7,208 bases of DNA from CBDULX01 sp048550535 (lineage in GTDB: Bacteria > Pseudomonadota > Gammaproteobacteria > SZUA-229). The notes beneath the pieces are model-generated. The model made no database searches and had not been told where the DNA came from. It saw only the letters and a program-made list of their open reading frames with translations. The stretch covers positions 1 to 7,208 of the forward strand of contig JBLYYN010000136.1 of the NCBI GenBank assembly GCA_048550535.1. Reading direction: 5' to 3'. Positions 5,501 to 7,208 of the stretch are shown in pieces (the first letter of the stretch is position 1; every line of letters starts with the position of its first letter). A program made the translations under genes and the position numbers.

Positions 5501-7208
5501 CCCGTGCTGGTGCTCTGGCTGGTGTCCCCCATCGTTGGCTGGTGGATCAGCAAACCGCTGGTATCTGACGTGCCGAACCTCAGCGATGCGCAACGTTTAT
5601 TTCTGAGAGGGGCGGCCCGGCGAACCTGGCGATTCTTTGCCGACTTTGTCAGCCCACAGGATAACTGGCTGCCGCCGGATAATTTCCAGGAACATCCGGA
5701 TCCGACCATCGCCTCACGTACTTCGCCCACCAACATGGGCATGTCGCTGCTGACCAACCTGTCTGCCTGTGATTTCGGGTACATTTGCGCCGGAGAAATG
5801 CTGCGGCTGACCGAGCACACGCTGGCCAGCATGGAAAAGCTGGAACGCTACCGTGGCCATTTTTACAACTGGTACGACACACGTACCCTGCAACCGCTTC
5901 GCCCGCAATATGTCTCTTCGGTGGACAGTGGCAATCTGGCCGGTAGCCTGCTCACCCTGCAGGCGGGTCTGGCCGAGTTGAAACACCAGCCTGTACTATC
6001 TTCAAATGCGTTTCAGGGACTACAGGATACCTTGCAGGTGCTGGCCGAACAGGTACCCAGCATACCGGCCCCGGACCTGGCGAAGAAGGTCAAAATCCTG
6101 CAGGACACACTGCACTCACTCACTCGGCCTGAAAGTTCGACAAAAACACAGTTACAGACACTGGTTGCCGTCGATATCACGCTGGATGAGATGCAACAAA
6201 ATAGCCAGGCCCTGCTGGCATGGTTGCCGGCGGATATCGATATCGACGGTGAACTGTATTACTGGGCCCAGGCATTTGACCGACAATGCAGGGCTCTCCT
6301 GGAGGACCTTCGATTCCTGGTGCCCGAACCCGGGCACTTCGACAATATCCCAACACTGGCTGAGCTGGCCAGAGGACCCGATGTTGCCAGTGATGTGCGC
6401 GCATCGGCAGATGTAGCGGCGACAACAGTGACCGTTTACAAGGGCGCGGTGGAACGGCTCAAAACCATCGACGATTTGATCGATCGTTGTCGCGAACTGG
6501 CGCTGATGGATTTTCAATTTCTTTACGATAAATCGAGCAACTTGCTAACCATCGGTTACGATGTCGGTGAACGCCGCCGCGATCCCTCCTGTTACGACCT
6601 GCTGGCATCAGAAGCGCGACTGGCCAGTTTCCTGCTGATCTCCCAGGGGCAGGTACCCCAGAAGCACTGGTTTGCACTCGGTCGCCTGCTTACCAGTCAC
6701 GGCGGCGACGTGAGCCTGATTTCCTGGAGCGGCTCGATGTTCGAGTACCTCATGCCGCAGCTCATTATGCCGAGTTACCCGAACACCCTGTTGCAGCAGA
6801 CCTGCAAGGCCGCGGTGCAGCGGCAGATCGAATACGGTCGACAACGCGCTGTGCCCTGGGGGATTTCCGAGTCCTGTTATAACGCCACCGATATGAACCA
6901 GGTTTATCAATATCGGGCATTTGGGGTTCCCGGGCTGGGCTTCAAGCGGGGGTTGGGCGACGATCTGGTCATTGCACCTTATGCCAGTGCACTGGCGCTG
7001 ATGGTGATGCCGCGGGAAGCCTGTCGCAACTTGCAGGCACTGGCTGTTGATGGTTTTCTCGGAGTCTATGGGTTTTACGAGTCGGTCGATTACACCCCCT
7101 CCCGTGTACCGCGGGGCAAGAACCACGCTATCGTGCGTAGCTTCATGGCCCATCACCAGGGCATGAGCCTGCTGGCCTTTGAGCATGTATTACTCAACCG
7201 GCCGATGC
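2555..7208 (+). CDS. ndvB: Cyclic beta-1,2-glucan synthase, NdvB/ChvB/Cgs type (5' 1551 codons, runs off the window)
   Basis: An inner-membrane enzyme that initiates, elongates and cyclises beta-1,2-glucan from UDP-glucose (family knowledge). Numbering from ATA at 2555: a soluble N-terminal region with LRSELFSIEQL and DNFYLIEQQI (near 97); membrane segments near 414-438 and 446-474; a glycosyltransferase core with LLTDFPD (530-536), RKRGKLEQFN from 592, DTD (632-634), GEGSFIGKG (714-722), SHDLLE (744-749) and RRHRWIRGDWQ (777-787), giving the D, DxD, D, RxxRW pattern reported for Cgs; further membrane segments near 832-872, 949-972 and 980-999; then a glycoamylase-like domain from about 1016, with RTSPTN (1055-1060), FYNWYDT (1103-1109), SVDSGN (1122-1127), GISES (1436-1440) and FMAHHQG (1530-1536). 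Relatives are about 2800 residues, so the GH94-like end lies outside. No internal stop interrupts it. The start is uncertain: in-frame TGA at 2507-2509, no ATG/GTG/TTG before TTG 2624, but a perfect SD before ATA/ATT. The DNA is more GC-rich than the left half. Confidence 0.93.
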   Translation, partial: MNIKGFGFSSRTRNTLRHDQDTELLRSELFSIEQLKRHAVSLAGQHKIDLRSGPDRLLPRLADNERVLLAAYDVVTAAATPGQRIVPAEAWLLDNFYLIEQQIALARRHLPRGYSRQLPRLSNGLSAGFPRIYDLALELISHMDGRVDSDNATQFITAYQSVEPLKLGELWAFPIMLQLALLENLRRVAMRIAGRREERDAAITWADRMLATAEREPKQLIQLLAEFAHADVPLTAPFVEEFYARLQAQGPAMAFVQTWVEQKLHEQGVTATQLSEVAARTAATNQISIANSVSSLRFIGTMDWRNYVESLSVVEQTLSEDPAGMYHIQDFATRDRYRHVIEDMARSSSRTELEVAHEVLVLAQKAAEQSSTRHRSAHVGFYLIDQGRYILGPVLGCRWSLKLQCSKASQHFRLFLYLAPILLIIALATSAVIFSFGGFRPADWRYWFFALTGIIGLSALAVPFMNLLVTILLPPRALPRLDFSSGIPFKHRTMVVVPTLLSKPQDIDDLLEALEIRYLGNRDENLFFALLTDFPDAPEQTMPEDEALLAHAREAVQALNASYHEDRPCVFYLFHRPRLWNAIERVWMGYERKRGKLEQFNALLRGEAKTAFSDMVGDASILTSIKYVITLDTDTQLPRDAARTLIANMAHPLNRPVYDADKGRIVDGYAILQPRASISMTSAGQSRFSKLFAGESGIDPYTREVSDVYQDIFGEGSFIGKGIYDVDAFRQAVDGRFPENLILSHDLLESGYARSALVTDVDLIEEHPDSYAIEASRRHRWIRGDWQLLGWLLPRVPGPPSSEGSKPKRQANPLSALSVWKIIDNLRRSLVPPSLLALLIGGWLLVPGTAWLWTLLVLAVVLLPSLLGAMIEFMRKPEERDWLMHLALTAKSTVRPVMLDALTLILLPYDALICLDAILNSAVRMMFTRRGLLLWQLRAYTKRNARRSLAGFIIEMWMAPTLALILAYALWQTRAQEWMFWVPVLVLWLVSPIVGWWISKPLVSDVPNLSDAQRLFLRGAARRTWRFFADFVSPQDNWLPPDNFQEHPDPTIASRTSPTNMGMSLLTNLSACDFGYICAGEMLRLTEHTLASMEKLERYRGHFYNWYDTRTLQPLRPQYVSSVDSGNLAGSLLTLQAGLAELKHQPVLSSNAFQGLQDTLQVLAEQVPSIPAPDLAKKVKILQDTLHSLTRPESSTKTQLQTLVAVDITLDEMQQNSQALLAWLPADIDIDGELYYWAQAFDRQCRALLEDLRFLVPEPGHFDNIPTLAELARGPDVASDVRASADVAATTVTVYKGAVERLKTIDDLIDRCRELALMDFQFLYDKSSNLLTIGYDVGERRRDPSCYDLLASEARLASFLLISQGQVPQKHWFALGRLLTSHGGDVSLISWSGSMFEYLMPQLIMPSYPNTLLQQTCKAAVQRQIEYGRQRAVPWGISESCYNATDMNQVYQYRAFGVPGLGFKRGLGDDLVIAPYASALALMVMPREACRNLQALAVDGFLGVYGFYESVDYTPSRVPRGKNHAIVRSFMAHHQGMSLLAFEHVLLNRPM

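Noticed and set aside
3028..7186. Many medium-length ORFs on both strands inside the glucan synthase gene (for example 3064-3513 plus and 6608-7186 minus)
   Set aside because: They overlap a long, uninterrupted frame with clear family motifs and show no recognisable domains of their own; they are shadows of a GC-rich gene.

Overview
The window looks like chromosomal DNA from a Gram-negative proteobacterium, most likely a gammaproteobacterium. This rests on protein resemblance only: a NYN/LabA-type protein, a METTL21-like methyltransferase, a small Lys-rich protein and an NdvB/ChvB-type cyclic glucan synthase. No rRNA, tRNA or other phylogenetic marker is present, so the assignment is an inference.

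Layout. Positions 1-1617 are a minus-strand block. Read in transcription order it holds a class I SAM-dependent methyltransferase (1617-967), a NYN-domain putative nuclease (840-367), and the C-terminal part of a glycerophosphodiester phosphodiesterase (GDPD) that begins a few bases after the NYN stop codon and runs off the left edge. The GDPD piece lacks its N-terminal catalytic half and looks like a gene remnant or an assembly junction. Positions 1618-2109 are a divergent intergenic region with several hairpins and no convincing gene. A 41-codon lysine-rich ORF lies at 2110-2235 on the plus strand. A second hairpin-rich gap (2236-2554) leads to a very large plus-strand gene, open to the right edge, that encodes at least 1551 residues of a cyclic beta-1,2-glucan synthase (NdvB/ChvB/Cgs type).

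Function. The glucan synthase is the main gene. Its visible part contains the N-terminal region, membrane segments, the glycosyltransferase core with D, DxD, D and RxxRW motifs, and nearly all of the glycoamylase-like domain. The C-terminal phosphorylase-like (GH94) part expected in the family would lie beyond the window. The left-hand genes have no obvious functional link to it. Their DNA is visibly more AT-rich than the glucan synthase gene, so the two halves may have different histories.

The most notable oddity is the start of the glucan synthase gene. A perfect AAGGAG Shine-Dalgarno sequence is followed in the correct frame by ATA and ATT but by no ATG, GTG or TTG until 2624. I see no CRISPR array, transposase, integrase, toxin-antitoxin pair or defence system. 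I did not find a clearly new multi-gene system; the points worth checking are the unusual start, the truncated GDPD, and the unexplained intergenic hairpins.
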